In this document: positions 43,554-52,706 of the stretch, piece by piece
Position numbering within the stretch: the stretch's first letter is position 1
How the letters are laid out: each line of letters starts with the position of its first letter
Origin: Lewinella sp. IMCC34183
GTDB lineage: Bacteria > Bacteroidota > Bacteroidia > Chitinophagales > Saprospiraceae
Assembly (NCBI RefSeq): GCF_003390915.1
Contig: NZ_QMEM01000014.1
Location: forward strand, 1-64,000
DNA: 64,000 bases
Direction: 5' to 3'
The notes under the pieces: model-generated
Seen by the model: the letters and a program-made list of their open reading frames with translations, nothing else
The model's database searches: none
Told to the model about the DNA's origin: nothing
Program-made: the position numbers and the translations under genes

Positions 43554-44852
43554 CTTCTGCCGGAAGAAGATGGTGATCGGTACGCCGGTAAAGTCGAAGT
43601 TTTCGCGGAGCTGGTTCTCCAGGTAGTTCTTGTAGCTGTCCTTGACGTGCTGGGGGTGGTTGCAGAAGAAGGCGAAGGCCGGGTACGCCAGCGGAAGCTG
43701 GGAAACGAACTTGATGGAGATCACGCGGCCCCGGGAGGCGGGGGGTCCGTAGCGCTCGATGGCGGGCAGCATGACGTCGTTAAGCTTGGAGGTAGTGATA
43801 CGCCGGGTCCGGTTGGCGTAGACCTGTTCGGCGGCTTCGATGGTTTTCATGATGCGCTGCTTTTCGGTCACGCTCATGAATACGACGGGTACGTCGGTGA
43901 AGGGGGCGAAGCGGCGGCGCACCTCGGCCTCGTAGTCGCGGGCGGTATTAGTTTCCTTGCCCTCGACGAGGTCCCACTTGTTTATGGCGATGACGATGCC
44001 CTTATTATTCTTCTGGGCAAGGCGGAAGATGGCGAGGTCCTGGCTCTCGACCTTGTCGGTGGCGTCGATCATGAGTACGCAGACGTCGGCCTTCTCAATG
44101 GCGCGGATCGCCCGCATCACGGAGTAGTACTCCAGATTCTCGTGCACCTTGGCCTTCTTGCGGATGCCGGCGGTGTCGATGAGGGTAAATTCCTTACCGT
44201 ATTTATTGTAGTGGCTGTTGATGGAATCGCGGGTGGTACCGGCGACGTCGGTGACGATATTGCGGTCCTCACCGAGCAGGGCGTTGATGAAACTCGACTT
44301 GCCGGCGTTAGGCTGCCCGACGATGGCGAGTTGCATATGCTCCTTGGGCTCCTCGTCGCGGTTGGTGACGTACTCCACGGCCGCGTCGAGCAGTTCGCCC
44401 GTACCGCTGCCGGTGACGGAGGACAGGAAGTAGGTCTGTTCGAAGCCCAGCGACCAGAACTCGTTGGCCTCCAATTGTCGCTGGTTGTTGTCGACCTTGT
44501 TGACGGCCAGCAGTACGGGCTTGTCGGCACGGCGCAGCATCTGGGCTACTTCCTCGTCGAGGTCGGTGATGCCGGTGGTAACGTCGACCATAAAGAGGAT
44601 TACGGTAGCCTCCTCGATGGCAATCTGCACCTGGTCGCGGATGGCGGCCTCGAAGACGTCGTCGCTGTTGCGGACGAAGCCGCCGGTATCGACCACCGCG
44701 AATTCCTTGCCGTTCCAGTGGCTCTGGCCGTACTGCCGGTCGCGGGTCACACCGCTCTGGTCGTCGACGATGCTCTGGCGTTCGCCGATGAGGCGGTTGA
44801 AGAGGGTTGATTTGCCTACGTTGGGCCGGCCAACGATTGCTACGATATCCAT
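43551..44852 (-). CDS. der: GTPase Der
   Basis: A 433-residue tandem-GTPase ribosome biogenesis factor. ATG 44852 (MDIVAIVGRPNVGKST) is chosen as the family start; a longer frame begins at 44948 without homology. The first G domain shows GRPNVGKST, VDTGG and NKVD; the second shows GQPNAGKSS (about residue 180), DTAGIRKK and NKWD. The C-terminal KH-like domain is present (HPQHVKDSYKNYLENQLRENF). Function: 50S subunit maturation; essential in most bacteria. Confidence 0.97.
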   Translation of the reverse strand: MDIVAIVGRPNVGKSTLFNRLIGERQSIVDDQSGVTRDRQYGQSHWNGKEFAVVDTGGFVRNSDDVFEAAIRDQVQIAIEEATVILFMVDVTTGITDLDEEVAQMLRRADKPVLLAVNKVDNNQRQLEANEFWSLGFEQTYFLSSVTGSGTGELLDAAVEYVTNRDEEPKEHMQLAIVGQPNAGKSSFINALLGEDRNIVTDVAGTTRDSINSHYNKYGKEFTLIDTAGIRKKAKVHENLEYYSVMRAIRAIEKADVCVLMIDATDKVESQDLAIFRLAQKNNKGIVIAINKWDLVEGKETNTARDYEAEVRRRFAPFTDVPVVFMSVTEKQRIMKTIEAAEQVYANRTRRITTSKLNDVMLPAIERYGPPASRGRVISIKFVSQLPLAYPAFAFFCNHPQHVKDSYKNYLENQLRENFDFTGVPITIFFRQK

Positions 44853-44870
44853 AAATAGTACAAGTAAAGG

Positions 44871-44916
44871 GTAGTACGGTAGTACCGTAGCGCACGGCAA
44901 TCCCGTACCGTAGTAC
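44871..44916. repeat. Inverted repeat GTAGTACGGTA / TACCGTAGTAC
   Basis: An 11-bp perfect inverted repeat (44871-44881 with 44906-44916) in the leader region between rnhB and der, carrying the same GTAGTACG word as the array at 11162. A shorter GGTAGTACC overlaps its left arm. Confidence 0.75.
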
Positions 44917-44979
44917 AATAGTACCCCGCTTTTCGTTCGCGCAGGCACTGTCCACGGTGGGACCGTACTTCCGCCCCGC

Positions 44980-45585
44980 CTACTCGAACAGCCGGTACTG
45001 CTTCCCGCCAGGCAGCAGGGTGAAGCTGCGCCGGTGGTGTTTCGTGGCCCCGTAAGCCTCGATGGCCGCCCGGTGGGGCCGGGTAGGATAGCCGCGGTTG
45101 GTGTTCCACGTGAACTGCGGATAGGCCGCGTGCAGGCCCATCATATGCTGGTCGCGGTGGGTCTTGGCCAGGATGCCGGCGGCGGCGATGCTCTGGTACT
45201 TGCCGTCGCCCTTGATGACGCAGCAGTGGTCGAGGGTGGCGTGGGGCACGAAGAACTTTCCGTCGATCAGCAGGAAGTCAGGGGGTACGGAAAGCGCGTC
45301 GACGGCCCGGTGCATGGCCCGGTAGCTGGCCTGGAAGATGTTGATGCGGTCGATCTCCTGCGGACTGCAACTGGCGACGGCCCAGGCCAGGGCATCCCGC
45401 TCGATCTCCCCGCGCAGGGCGTCGCGGGCGGCTTCGTCGAGTTTTTTGCTGTCGTTGAGGCGTGGATTGTCGTATCCCGGCGGCAGGATGACCGCCGCGG
45501 CGTAGACCGGTCCGGCCAGGCACCCCCGCCCGGCTTCGTCGCAGCCGGCTTCCAGGCGTCCATCGGTATGGTAGGGAAGTAACAA
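44980..45585 (-). CDS. rnhB: Ribonuclease HII
   Basis: About 201 residues from TTG 45585, chosen because family homology begins near LLPYHTDGRLEAGCDEAGRG; a longer in-frame start at 45687 would add an unconserved tail. Active-site motif CDEAGRG (Asp, Glu), then LNDSKKLDEAARD, LLIDGK with its conserved Asp-Gly-Lys, and a C-terminal TNRGYPTRPHRAAI block. It removes RNA from RNA-DNA hybrids and single ribonucleotides from DNA. It may be co-transcribed with der downstream on the minus strand (127 bp). Confidence 0.93.
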   Translation of the reverse strand: MLLPYHTDGRLEAGCDEAGRGCLAGPVYAAAVILPPGYDNPRLNDSKKLDEAARDALRGEIERDALAWAVASCSPQEIDRINIFQASYRAMHRAVDALSVPPDFLLIDGKFFVPHATLDHCCVIKGDGKYQSIAAAGILAKTHRDQHMMGLHAAYPQFTWNTNRGYPTRPHRAAIEAYGATKHHRRSFTLLPGGKQYRLFE

Positions 45586-45693
45586 GGTCGGTAAGAGGGG
45601 GTGAGGCGCCAAGATAATTACCTTCTCCCGCCTGGCCGGGCGGGTTCCGGGTAACAATTGCATTGCTGAGTATCGACTCCGCCCCAATTAGTT

Positions 45694-46506
45694 TCACAAA
45701 CTGAACAGGTCCGCCGCACGTATCGCGTACCCGATCCGGACCGTACTCTGGAACTGCTCGTACTCCAGCAGGCTTTCGGCGTATCCCAGGTACCATTCGA
45801 GCAGGAGGTAGTGATTGCCCGGCACCTTTGGCAGCGGATTCCAGTAGAGGCGGGTCCGTACGAGGCCCCGGTCGTCCAGGTTGAGGCCCTTGTTGATGGT
45901 CAGGCGCGCATAGGCCACGTCCGGTTTGAATTCGTGGTATACGTTGAGGCCCGCCAGCCCGATGTAATCAAGGTAGTTGTGCTTCCCCACTCCATATCCC
46001 CAGAGGTACCACGCCCGCAGGTTGATTGTCGTACCACGACTTACCGGAAAGGTATAGCCCAGGGAGAGCCGGTTCAGGCTGCGGGAGGCTTTGCCCGGCA
46101 GGCCGTTGGAGGTATGGTGTACGACGAATTCAGCCCTGCCTACCGGCTGCTCATTCCCCCTGTATATAAGTTTCGAAAAGAAGGCCCCGGGCCGGTAGTT
46201 GATGTCCCGGATAGGAAACGATGTACGATACACGTCCCAGAAAGCCGTCTGGCTGTAGGTGCCATAGCAGGCGATGCCGCTACCGAACAGGTTCCGGGTC
46301 ACGCGTTGCTTGAAGCTGATCTGAAACACCGCATCACTGCCCGGCCTGTCGGCACCGCCCACTCCTGGCACCGACGCGATAAGGAAATTGTCGCGGTACA
46401 ACGAGAGGCCGGCCAACTTCTCACCGCCTAACCGATCGGCTTCCTGTCCGTAGGTGGCGTGATTCGCGCCGGCGACCAGCAGAAACAGCAGGAGGACCGG
46501 TGTCAT
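45694..46506 (-). CDS. pldA: Outer-membrane phospholipase A
   Basis: A 270-residue barrel protein from ATG 46506 (MTPVLLLFLLVAG), with a signal peptide ending YGQ. It carries the OMPLA catalytic signature HTSNG (His131, Ser133) with Asn145 in SRSLNR, corresponding to His142-x-Ser144...Asn156 of E. coli OmpLA. Alternating-residue strands cover the rest. A dimeric, calcium-dependent phospholipase A1/A2 of the outer membrane is expected, acting on mislocalised phospholipid. It is a single gene; the symbol is assigned by motif. Confidence 0.82.
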   Translation of the reverse strand: MTPVLLLFLLVAGANHATYGQEADRLGGEKLAGLSLYRDNFLIASVPGVGGADRPGSDAVFQISFKQRVTRNLFGSGIACYGTYSQTAFWDVYRTSFPIRDINYRPGAFFSKLIYRGNEQPVGRAEFVVHHTSNGLPGKASRSLNRLSLGYTFPVSRGTTINLRAWYLWGYGVGKHNYLDYIGLAGLNVYHEFKPDVAYARLTINKGLNLDDRGLVRTRLYWNPLPKVPGNHYLLLEWYLGYAESLLEYEQFQSTVRIGYAIRAADLFSL

Positions 46507-46688
46507 CCGGCGGTAACGGGCGAAAGAAGTCACGTACTGAAATTGGGCGGATGGGCTACCGGCAGGGCAATTGCGTACGCACCGTTCGTCGGGATACGTG
46601 GCGCAGACGGCCACCCCCGCCAGCGGTTGCGCTACCGGCCTAAACTGTAAACATAGTACGTTCCAGTCTTTTTGCCCGGTATAGCTTC

Positions 46689-47282
46689 CTTACCACCGGG
46701 GGCTACGCCTGGCGGCTTACTTCCTTCGTCCCGCAGCACGTGCCTGCCCTCGTCGACAAGATCGGCCGGGACCGCTTCGTGCAGCGGCTCGACGGTGGCT
46801 TCCGCATCAGCAGTTCCTGGTGCTACAACGCACCCAACGCACTGTACTGGGACTACCCCGTTATTCAGGGCAACCAGCAGTCGATGCATTTCAGCTGGGC
46901 CGGCAAACCCTGGCTCACCCAGCGGTGGAACCGCGACATCGTGGACCGCTACTACGGCTTCGGCGGTTCCAACGCCTGCCTGGGCGACGAGGACCAGGGG
47001 CAAAGGAGCGCCTGGTTCATACTGTCGGCGGTGGACCTCTTCCAAACCGATGGCGGCCCGGCCACGGAACCCGTGTACGAGATCGGCAGTCCGCTATTCG
47101 AGCGGGTCGTCATCAACCGGGGAGAGCGCTACGGCCGGGGCACGACCTTCACGATCGTGGCCGGGCACACTTCCTTTGAGAACAAGTACGTACAGTCGGC
47201 CACGCTGAACGGGAAAGCATTGGAGACCTTCTGGTTCCCGGCGCGAAAGGCTGCTGGAAGGGGGGCGGGAAACTACGGTTGA
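46689..47282 (+). pseudogene. GH92 alpha-mannosidase remnant, C-terminal part only
   Basis: The frame runs open from 46644, and recognisable homology begins near 46689 (FLTTGGYAWRLTSFVPQHV) and continues to the stop at 47282. It matches the C-terminal third of family 92 glycoside hydrolases: VPALVDKIGGDR-like helix, PWLTQRWNRDIVDRYYGF, NACLGDEDQGQRSAWFI (the conserved catalytic Asp pair region) and EIGSPLFERVVIN. A full GH92 enzyme is about 750 residues; about 200 remain, with no start codon or signal peptide, so it is most likely a decayed gene. GTG 46740 could start a 180-residue fragment, but I doubt it is functional. Confidence 0.75.
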
Positions 47283-47409
47283 TCATCGGGGGCGGAGCCT
47301 AATGAGCAATGGGGGTTTGAGCGGGCTGCCCTGAGCTTCGCAGCCAGAGGCTGCATCGTACTACCGCAGTCGGGAGACCGCATCTTACTGCACGGTTGGA
47401 AACCGCATT

Positions 47410-48303
47410 TTACTTGGCCTGCGCGTAGTCGAAGCGATAGAGTGTAGGCGCTCCATTCTTCCCCTCGTTGGAGATGAACATCGTTCCGTCGTCCAGGAAG
47501 GTGATGCCTTCCGGTTGCTCGAATCGGCGTTCGCTGAGGGGGTAGATGCCCTTGACTTCCTCGGTCCGGTCGAAGACGTACAGCAGGTGATCCTTGGAGG
47601 ACAACACGTAGATATCGTCCGTAAGGGGATGTACCGCGATCGCAGAGGGATTGATACTGGCGTCTCCATCCCACTGTCCGGTCTCGGCCTTCAGGGCCCG
47701 GCCAATGGCGGAAGCGGTAAAGGCCAGAACGGGATCCGGAGCTACTTCCTTCGTATCCAGGTCAAAGGCGTAGACGACCTTGGCTTCCTTATATCGGTCA
47801 TCTTTCGGTCTGCTCTTGCCCGCGATCAGCAGGCGATGGTGGGCCGGATCGTAGGCCAACCCCTCGCTGTTTTTCACGGGTATTCCTGTATCGTAGGTGG
47901 TCACGTGAAAATCCTCCCCGGCAAAGTCGTCGATCTCGAACAGCTTACCGTCACTACGCAGCGCGTACAGCCGGTCCCCCACCCGCGTTATGCCTTCGTA
48001 GTCGCCCACGTCGGAGAAGGGCAGCTCGCGTACGATTCTTCTCTCTTCCAGGCCATAAAAGAAAACTACCCCCAGCTCATCCTGTACGCAGGCGAGGGTG
48101 CGGTCGTCGACGTCCGTCAGGCCGGACACCTCGATCAGGATATCCGCCAATTCATCCGACTTATCCGGACGCTCCAGGGAATACCCCGGGAGCTTCGGTT
48201 GGCTTTTAGGCTGCGTAGATTGGCGTACCATGGAAAAGGCAAGCACGGCGAAGGTGGCCAGCACGAGTGCAACGGCGAACAGGGGTTTCAATAAATATTT
48301 CAT
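47410..48303 (-). CDS. SdiA-regulated-domain protein
   Basis: A 297-residue protein from ATG 48303 (MKYLLKPLFAVALVLATF), with an N-terminal membrane anchor or signal peptide. The mature part is a beta-propeller of the SdiA-regulated/YjiK family: LIEVSGLTDVDDRTLACVQDE, DYEGITRVGDRLYALRSDG, NSEGLAYDPAHHRLLIAGK and EQPEGITFLDDGTMFISNEG are successive blades. Its biochemical role is unknown. It lies downstream of the PepSY-like gene and the histidine kinase in the same direction (35 bp gap), so it may be part of the regulon of that two-component system. Confidence 0.82.
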   Translation of the reverse strand: MKYLLKPLFAVALVLATFAVLAFSMVRQSTQPKSQPKLPGYSLERPDKSDELADILIEVSGLTDVDDRTLACVQDELGVVFFYGLEERRIVRELPFSDVGDYEGITRVGDRLYALRSDGKLFEIDDFAGEDFHVTTYDTGIPVKNSEGLAYDPAHHRLLIAGKSRPKDDRYKEAKVVYAFDLDTKEVAPDPVLAFTASAIGRALKAETGQWDGDASINPSAIAVHPLTDDIYVLSSKDHLLYVFDRTEEVKGIYPLSERRFEQPEGITFLDDGTMFISNEGKNGAPTLYRFDYAQAK

Positions 48304-48338
48304 AATCATGGTTTTAGTGATTGGAGTAGGGGTGCGCT

Positions 48339-48787
48339 TTAGTCTTCCACTTTTGAGAGGAGGCGGCCGTCGGCGGTGAAGGTGACTACCCAATCTTCTT
48401 TTAGCAGGGCCTCCAGGTCCATCTGGTAGCTTTCTCCTTCGGGCGTGACCACCCGTTTCGCGTCGTCGATAGTATAGCCGGCAAAGTCGGCGGCCACAGT
48501 CCGGCGTACGGCGGCCGGAAGCTCCGCGGTCGAAATGTCTACTTCCTCCCGCCGGATGTTCACGTACGCGTCGTACCATATTTCGTGGTCGACGCCTTCG
48601 GCCGTTTCGAATTCAACCTGGTACAGTTCGCCGTCTCGCTCCCACTCCACATCGGTCGATTTCGGGTAGGCCGCGCCAAAGTTGTTCTTGATCACGGAGG
48701 GCACCCCTTGGCTTGCGGATGACTGCCCGAACAGGTGACCGAAGGAGAAAGGGCGAGAAGGGCAAGTATGGATTGTCGCTTGCGCAT
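48339..48787 (-). CDS. PepSY-like secreted protein, apparent frameshift
   Basis: The mature domain (GVPSVIKNNFGAAYP to GRLLSKVED) is a PepSY-like/DUF2874 fold, typical of periplasmic proteins encoded next to Bacteroidota two-component systems. ATG 48787 in a different frame gives a perfect signal peptide start MRKRQSILALLAL, but that frame hits a stop at about codon 32, while the domain frame lacks a signal peptide. A single-base indel near 48735-48750 would join them into a normal exported protein of about 149 residues. Either the gene is mutated or a sequencing error is present. It lies 115 bp downstream of the histidine kinase on the same strand. Confidence 0.65.
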
Positions 48788-48902
48788 GGGGCAGTAGCAT
48801 TACGGGCACCCGGCCGGCAGACCGGTAGGGTACCCCGATGAGTAACTACCACCAAGTTGGGGGGTGAATCTGGAAGAAAGTGGGAAGACAGACCACAAGC
48901 CG

Positions 48903-50180
48903 CTACTTCTCCCTGCCACCAAAGCGGACGCAGAACACCTGCTCTCCGGTGTACCGATAGGCGACACGGAAGCCGTACAGATCGGCAATAGCCCGTACCA
49001 TAGCCAGGCCCAATCCGCTGCTCTTTCGGGAACTGCTTTCCCGGTAAAAGCGGTTGAACACTTTATCGACAGCCAGCTCCCCACCCGCTGAGGTGTTTTG
49101 TACGGTCAAAGCTTCCGAAGCGAAGATCAGCTGAATGCGCCCCCCCGCGTGGTTGTGAAAGATGGCGTTGCGGATCAGGTTAGCGACCAGAATGTAGGCC
49201 AGGTGGGGGTCCATTTCCACCACGATTTCGACGCCCCCCGCGTAGTCGAGGTCAATGTTGCGGTGCGCCAGTAATTCTTCGAGTTCATTGCATACGCGGC
49301 GCACCACCCTGTTCACGGAGACCGGCTGGTTGTCAAAAAACTGCTTGTTTTCGATCTTGCTGAGCAAGAGGAGCGACTGGCTCAGCCGTATCAGTTGGGA
49401 AGTAGTCTTCATTACCTGACCGACGGCCGCGGCATCCTCCTCCGACAACCGGCCGCCCTCCAGCAACAGTTCCAGTTTGTTATGAATGACCGCCAGCGGC
49501 GTCTGTAATTCGTGCGAGGCATTCTCGTTGAAGCGCTTCTGGTTGCGGTACACTTCCCGGCTGTGCCCGATCAGGGCATCCGCGGATCGCTTGAGCTCAA
49601 GAAATTCCTCCGTATCGGTATTCATTCCGGTAAGCGGCCCACCGTGATCCAGCCGGAAGGCCTTCAACTGGCCCATGTAGCGATAGAAAGGTTGCCAAAG
49701 TTTTTTCAGCGCGAGGTTATTGATCAGCGCAATACTGACCAGCAACAGTAAATAGAGCAGCAGCACCGACCAGAGGAGGTTTTCGATCTGGTCGTCCTCC
49801 TCCACCATCGAATTAATGACCTTCAGCTCGTAATACCGGTCGTCGAGTTCAAAGGCCGTAGTCAGCATACGCACCGGCTCCAGGTCCTCCTCGTTGAGCA
49901 TATACATGAGGGTATCCTGGTACAGGTCGGTGACGCGTAGCGCGGCCGGGCGCGGCATTTCCCGGATCGCGTAATTCCCCTCTTCGAATTCTCTGCGGTT
50001 GAGGATGGAAGCATCTTCCCGGGCTTTGGTGATGATCAGCAGTTTGGAGTTATCCAACCCGTCGTCGATGCTGTCGTACACCTCATCGAGCATGCTGAAA
50101 TAAAATACGACTGCCCAGGCACTGATCAGGACAAATAGTGGTACGAATAGGTACAGCAGGGACTGGTTAAGCAGCTTCAT
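48903..50180 (-). CDS. Sensor histidine kinase
   Basis: A 425-residue membrane kinase with helices at residues 7-28 and about 136-155 flanking a short periplasmic loop. HisKA motif NASHELQTPL carries the phospho-accepting His223. The ATPase domain has N box LIRNAIFHNH, and G boxes in GLGLAMVRAIADLYG. No HAMP domain is evident. It overlaps the response-regulator stop by 4 bp (50177-50180), so the pair is translationally coupled. The likely regulon includes the downstream PepSY-like gene, by analogy with similar Bacteroidota pairs. Confidence 0.92.
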   Translation of the reverse strand: MKLLNQSLLYLFVPLFVLISAWAVVFYFSMLDEVYDSIDDGLDNSKLLIITKAREDASILNRREFEEGNYAIREMPRPAALRVTDLYQDTLMYMLNEEDLEPVRMLTTAFELDDRYYELKVINSMVEEDDQIENLLWSVLLLYLLLLVSIALINNLALKKLWQPFYRYMGQLKAFRLDHGGPLTGMNTDTEEFLELKRSADALIGHSREVYRNQKRFNENASHELQTPLAVIHNKLELLLEGGRLSEEDAAAVGQVMKTTSQLIRLSQSLLLLSKIENKQFFDNQPVSVNRVVRRVCNELEELLAHRNIDLDYAGGVEIVVEMDPHLAYILVANLIRNAIFHNHAGGRIQLIFASEALTVQNTSAGGELAVDKVFNRFYRESSSRKSSGLGLAMVRAIADLYGFRVAYRYTGEQVFCVRFGGREK

Positions 50181-50854
50181 CGATGAATCAGCTTGTACCC
50201 AACCCCATACACGGTCTGGATCCTGACTGCGGCGGCCCCCTGTTTCAGTTTCCGACGAATATTCTTGATCTGGCTATAGATAAAATCAAAATTATCGGAC
50301 TGGTCGATATGGTCACCCCACACGTATTCCGCCAGCGCAGTACGGGTCACCAGCCGGTTCGGATTTAGCAAGAAATACTGGAGCGTGTCAAACTCCTTGC
50401 GATTGAGATCTGTCGGTCGATCGCCGATAAACACCAGCCTGTTGTCCAGATCCATGCGCACGTTGGCCCACGCCACCTCTTCCTTACCGCCAAGCGTATT
50501 CCGCCGCAGTACGGCCTTGACGCGGGCGTTAAGCTCCGCAAGGTGAAAGGGCTTGGTGAGGTAATCGTCGGCCCCGAGTGCCAGGCCCCGGACTTTGTCC
50601 TCCACGGAATTTTTGGCCGAAATGACAATTACGTTCTCCGATTTGCCGGCCTGCTGCAGTTCCTCCAACAGATCCAGCCCGCTACCGTGGGGCAGCATAA
50701 TATCCAGGAGGATGCAGTCATAGGCATATACGAATACCTTCTCCGAAGCTACGTGAAAGTCCTCCGCGGTTTCCACCAGGAAGCCTTCCTTTTTCAGGGA
50801 CGCCCTGATCGCCTCGCGCAAGCCCTGCTCGTCTTCCACTACTAGGATCTTCAT
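50177..50854 (-). CDS. OmpR-family response regulator
   Basis: A 225-residue two-domain regulator. Receiver residues: acidic pair in VVEDEQ, phospho-acceptor Asp51 in ILLDIMLPHGSG, switch and Lys in VISAKNSVEDK (about 101). The C-terminal winged helix spans about 130-225 and contains EYVWGDHIDQSDNFDF and IKNIRRKLKQG, the recognition helix region. It is the first gene of the minus-strand set RR-HK-PepSY-SdiA-type. No DNA target can be read from the sequence. Confidence 0.93.
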   Translation of the reverse strand: MKILVVEDEQGLREAIRASLKKEGFLVETAEDFHVASEKVFVYAYDCILLDIMLPHGSGLDLLEELQQAGKSENVIVISAKNSVEDKVRGLALGADDYLTKPFHLAELNARVKAVLRRNTLGGKEEVAWANVRMDLDNRLVFIGDRPTDLNRKEFDTLQYFLLNPNRLVTRTALAEYVWGDHIDQSDNFDFIYSQIKNIRRKLKQGAAAVRIQTVYGVGYKLIHR

Positions 50855-50962
50855 CCGCCCAATGTAGCGGCCAAAGCTGGAAAGAATTGGGAACGGGAGT
50901 CACCCCGGGGATTCCGCTGGGGCGACGGCAACCGGCCGGACGCATCAGCTTGCCGCCCGGCG

Positions 50963-52519
50963 CTAGCGCGTACGCAACCGTATGACCGGACAGACAATCT
51001 CCTCCAGGCTGATACCGCCGTGCTGGAAGGTATCCCGGTAGTAGTTGTTATAGTAGTTGTAGCTGTTCGGATAGAGGAAGAACTTATCCTCCTTGGCAAA
51101 AATGTAGCTGCTGCTCAGGTTGGGGCGGGGCAGTTTGCCTTCCTTGGGCTCGCGGACCTCGAGTACGTCCTTCTCTTCGTACTGCAGGTTCCGACCGAGC
51201 TTGTAGCGCAGGTTCGTGCTCGTGTCGCGGTCACCGACGACCCGGCTGGGGGTATTGACGCGGATGGTACCGTGGTCGGTAGTGATGATCAGGGTGATGT
51301 CGCGCTCGGCCAGGCGGCGCAGCGTGGCCCACAGCGGACTATTCTCGAACCAGCTGCGGGTGAGGCTGCGGTAGGCCTTCTCGTCGCCGGCCAGTTCCTT
51401 GAGGACCTCCATCTCGGTGCGGGCGTGGCTGAGCATGTCGATGAAGTTGTAGACGATGACGCTGAAGTCGTTGTTGAGGAAGTCCAGCGCGCGGTCCTGC
51501 ATCTGCCGGGCGAAGTTGGTACGCGTCACCTTGGTGTACTCCCACTTGACATCGCCGCGCCGCATGAGCCGCTCGATCTGTTTGCCGAGGAAATCGGCCT
51601 CGTGGTTGTTCTTTCCGCCCTCGTCGTTTTCGTTAACCCACCACTGTTTGTAGTGCTTCTCGATCTCGGCGGGCCACATGCCGGCGAAGATGGCATTGCG
51701 GCTGTACTGGGTGGCGGTAGGCAGAATGCTGTAGAAGTAATCCTCCTCCTCGATGCGGTACAGCTCGGCCAGGTAAGGCTCGATCACCTTCCACTGGTCG
51801 TAGCGCATATTGTCGAGCAGCACCATAACGGTGGGCCGCTCCTTATTGACGTGGGGAAAGACCTTCTCGCGCATCAGGTTGTGCGACATGATAGGCGCTT
51901 CCTTACCGGCTACCCAGTCCAGGTAGTTACGCTCCACGTATTTCGAGAATTCGGCGTTCGCCTCCCGCTTCTGGACGGCGAGGATCTCGCCCATCTGGTC
52001 GCTGTTGCTCTCGTCGAGCTTCAGTTCCCAGTTGATGATCTTCTTGTACATATCGACCCACTCCTCCTTGTCGAGTCCGCTGTTGATCTGCATGAGGAGC
52101 TGGCGGAAGTCCTGCTGGTAGTCGCTCGTGGTCTTTTCGCGGACCAACCGCTTCTCGTCGACGATCTTCTTCAGGGTAAGCAAAATCTGGGAGGGATTGA
52201 CCGGCTTGATCAGGTAGTCCGCGATCTGACTCCCGATGGCCTGCTCCATGACGTCCTCGGCCTCGTTCTTGGTGATCATCACGACCGGAATGGACGGTTG
52301 CAGGTCCTTGATCCGGGCCAGGGTGTCGAGTCCGGTGAGGCCGGGCATGCTCTCATCCAGGAAAATGATGTCGATATCCTTATCGCTTTCTACTTCTTCC
52401 AGCGCATCGTGTCCATTGGTCACCGTTACGACTTCGTAGCCCTTTTTCTTGAGAAATAACATTTGCGGCTTGAAAAGGTCGATTTCGTCGTCGGCCCAGA
52501 GGATCTTGATGCTGTCCAT
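50963..52519 (-). CDS. porX: PorX, T9SS response regulator with PglZ domain
   Basis: A 518-residue two-domain protein from ATG 52519 (MDSIKILWADDEIDLF); a longer in-frame start at 52660 is rejected as unconserved. Residues 1-125 form a receiver with phospho-acceptor Asp55 (IIFLDESMPGL) and Lys in YLIKPV. Residues about 200-518 are a PglZ/alkaline-phosphatase-like domain: LLDNMRYDQW, SILPTATQYSRNAIF, IVYNFIDMLSHA and LIITTDHGTIRVN, with His/Asp metal ligands in the DHG motif. PorX acts with PorY to control type IX secretion genes; porY is not in this window. It stands alone, divergent from the M42 gene. Confidence 0.93.
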   Translation of the reverse strand: MDSIKILWADDEIDLFKPQMLFLKKKGYEVVTVTNGHDALEEVESDKDIDIIFLDESMPGLTGLDTLARIKDLQPSIPVVMITKNEAEDVMEQAIGSQIADYLIKPVNPSQILLTLKKIVDEKRLVREKTTSDYQQDFRQLLMQINSGLDKEEWVDMYKKIINWELKLDESNSDQMGEILAVQKREANAEFSKYVERNYLDWVAGKEAPIMSHNLMREKVFPHVNKERPTVMVLLDNMRYDQWKVIEPYLAELYRIEEEDYFYSILPTATQYSRNAIFAGMWPAEIEKHYKQWWVNENDEGGKNNHEADFLGKQIERLMRRGDVKWEYTKVTRTNFARQMQDRALDFLNNDFSVIVYNFIDMLSHARTEMEVLKELAGDEKAYRSLTRSWFENSPLWATLRRLAERDITLIITTDHGTIRVNTPSRVVGDRDTSTNLRYKLGRNLQYEEKDVLEVREPKEGKLPRPNLSSSYIFAKEDKFFLYPNSYNYYNNYYRDTFQHGGISLEEIVCPVIRLRTR

Positions 52520-52680
52520 AAATGGTTGGTTTGTTGGTAGAAAGAGAAATGCTTGTACGCTTAACGGCGGGCCGGGGTTTATAGTGCCGGCCGCATAGCC
52601 CCGTAGGGAGGCCTCAACGACTACCGGGGTTGGCAGCCCCCTTTTGTATGGCTCGAACAATCATTGTCCTTACAATCGTT

Positions 52681-52688
52681 TACTTTTG
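52681..52688 (+). promoter_or_regulatory. -7 promoter box for the M42 peptidase gene
   Basis: TACTTTTG, a perfect TAnnTTTG match, 18 bp before ATG 52707. A TTG at 52664-52666 lies 14 bp upstream, a short spacer. The nearest reported gene on the other side is porX. Confidence 0.45.
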
Positions 52689-52706
52689 CATCGAGAAACG
52701 CTGTGT

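Noticed and set aside
46740..47282. Functional small gene from GTG 46740
   Set aside because: It matches only the C-terminal part of a much larger enzyme family, and homology extends upstream of the GTG.
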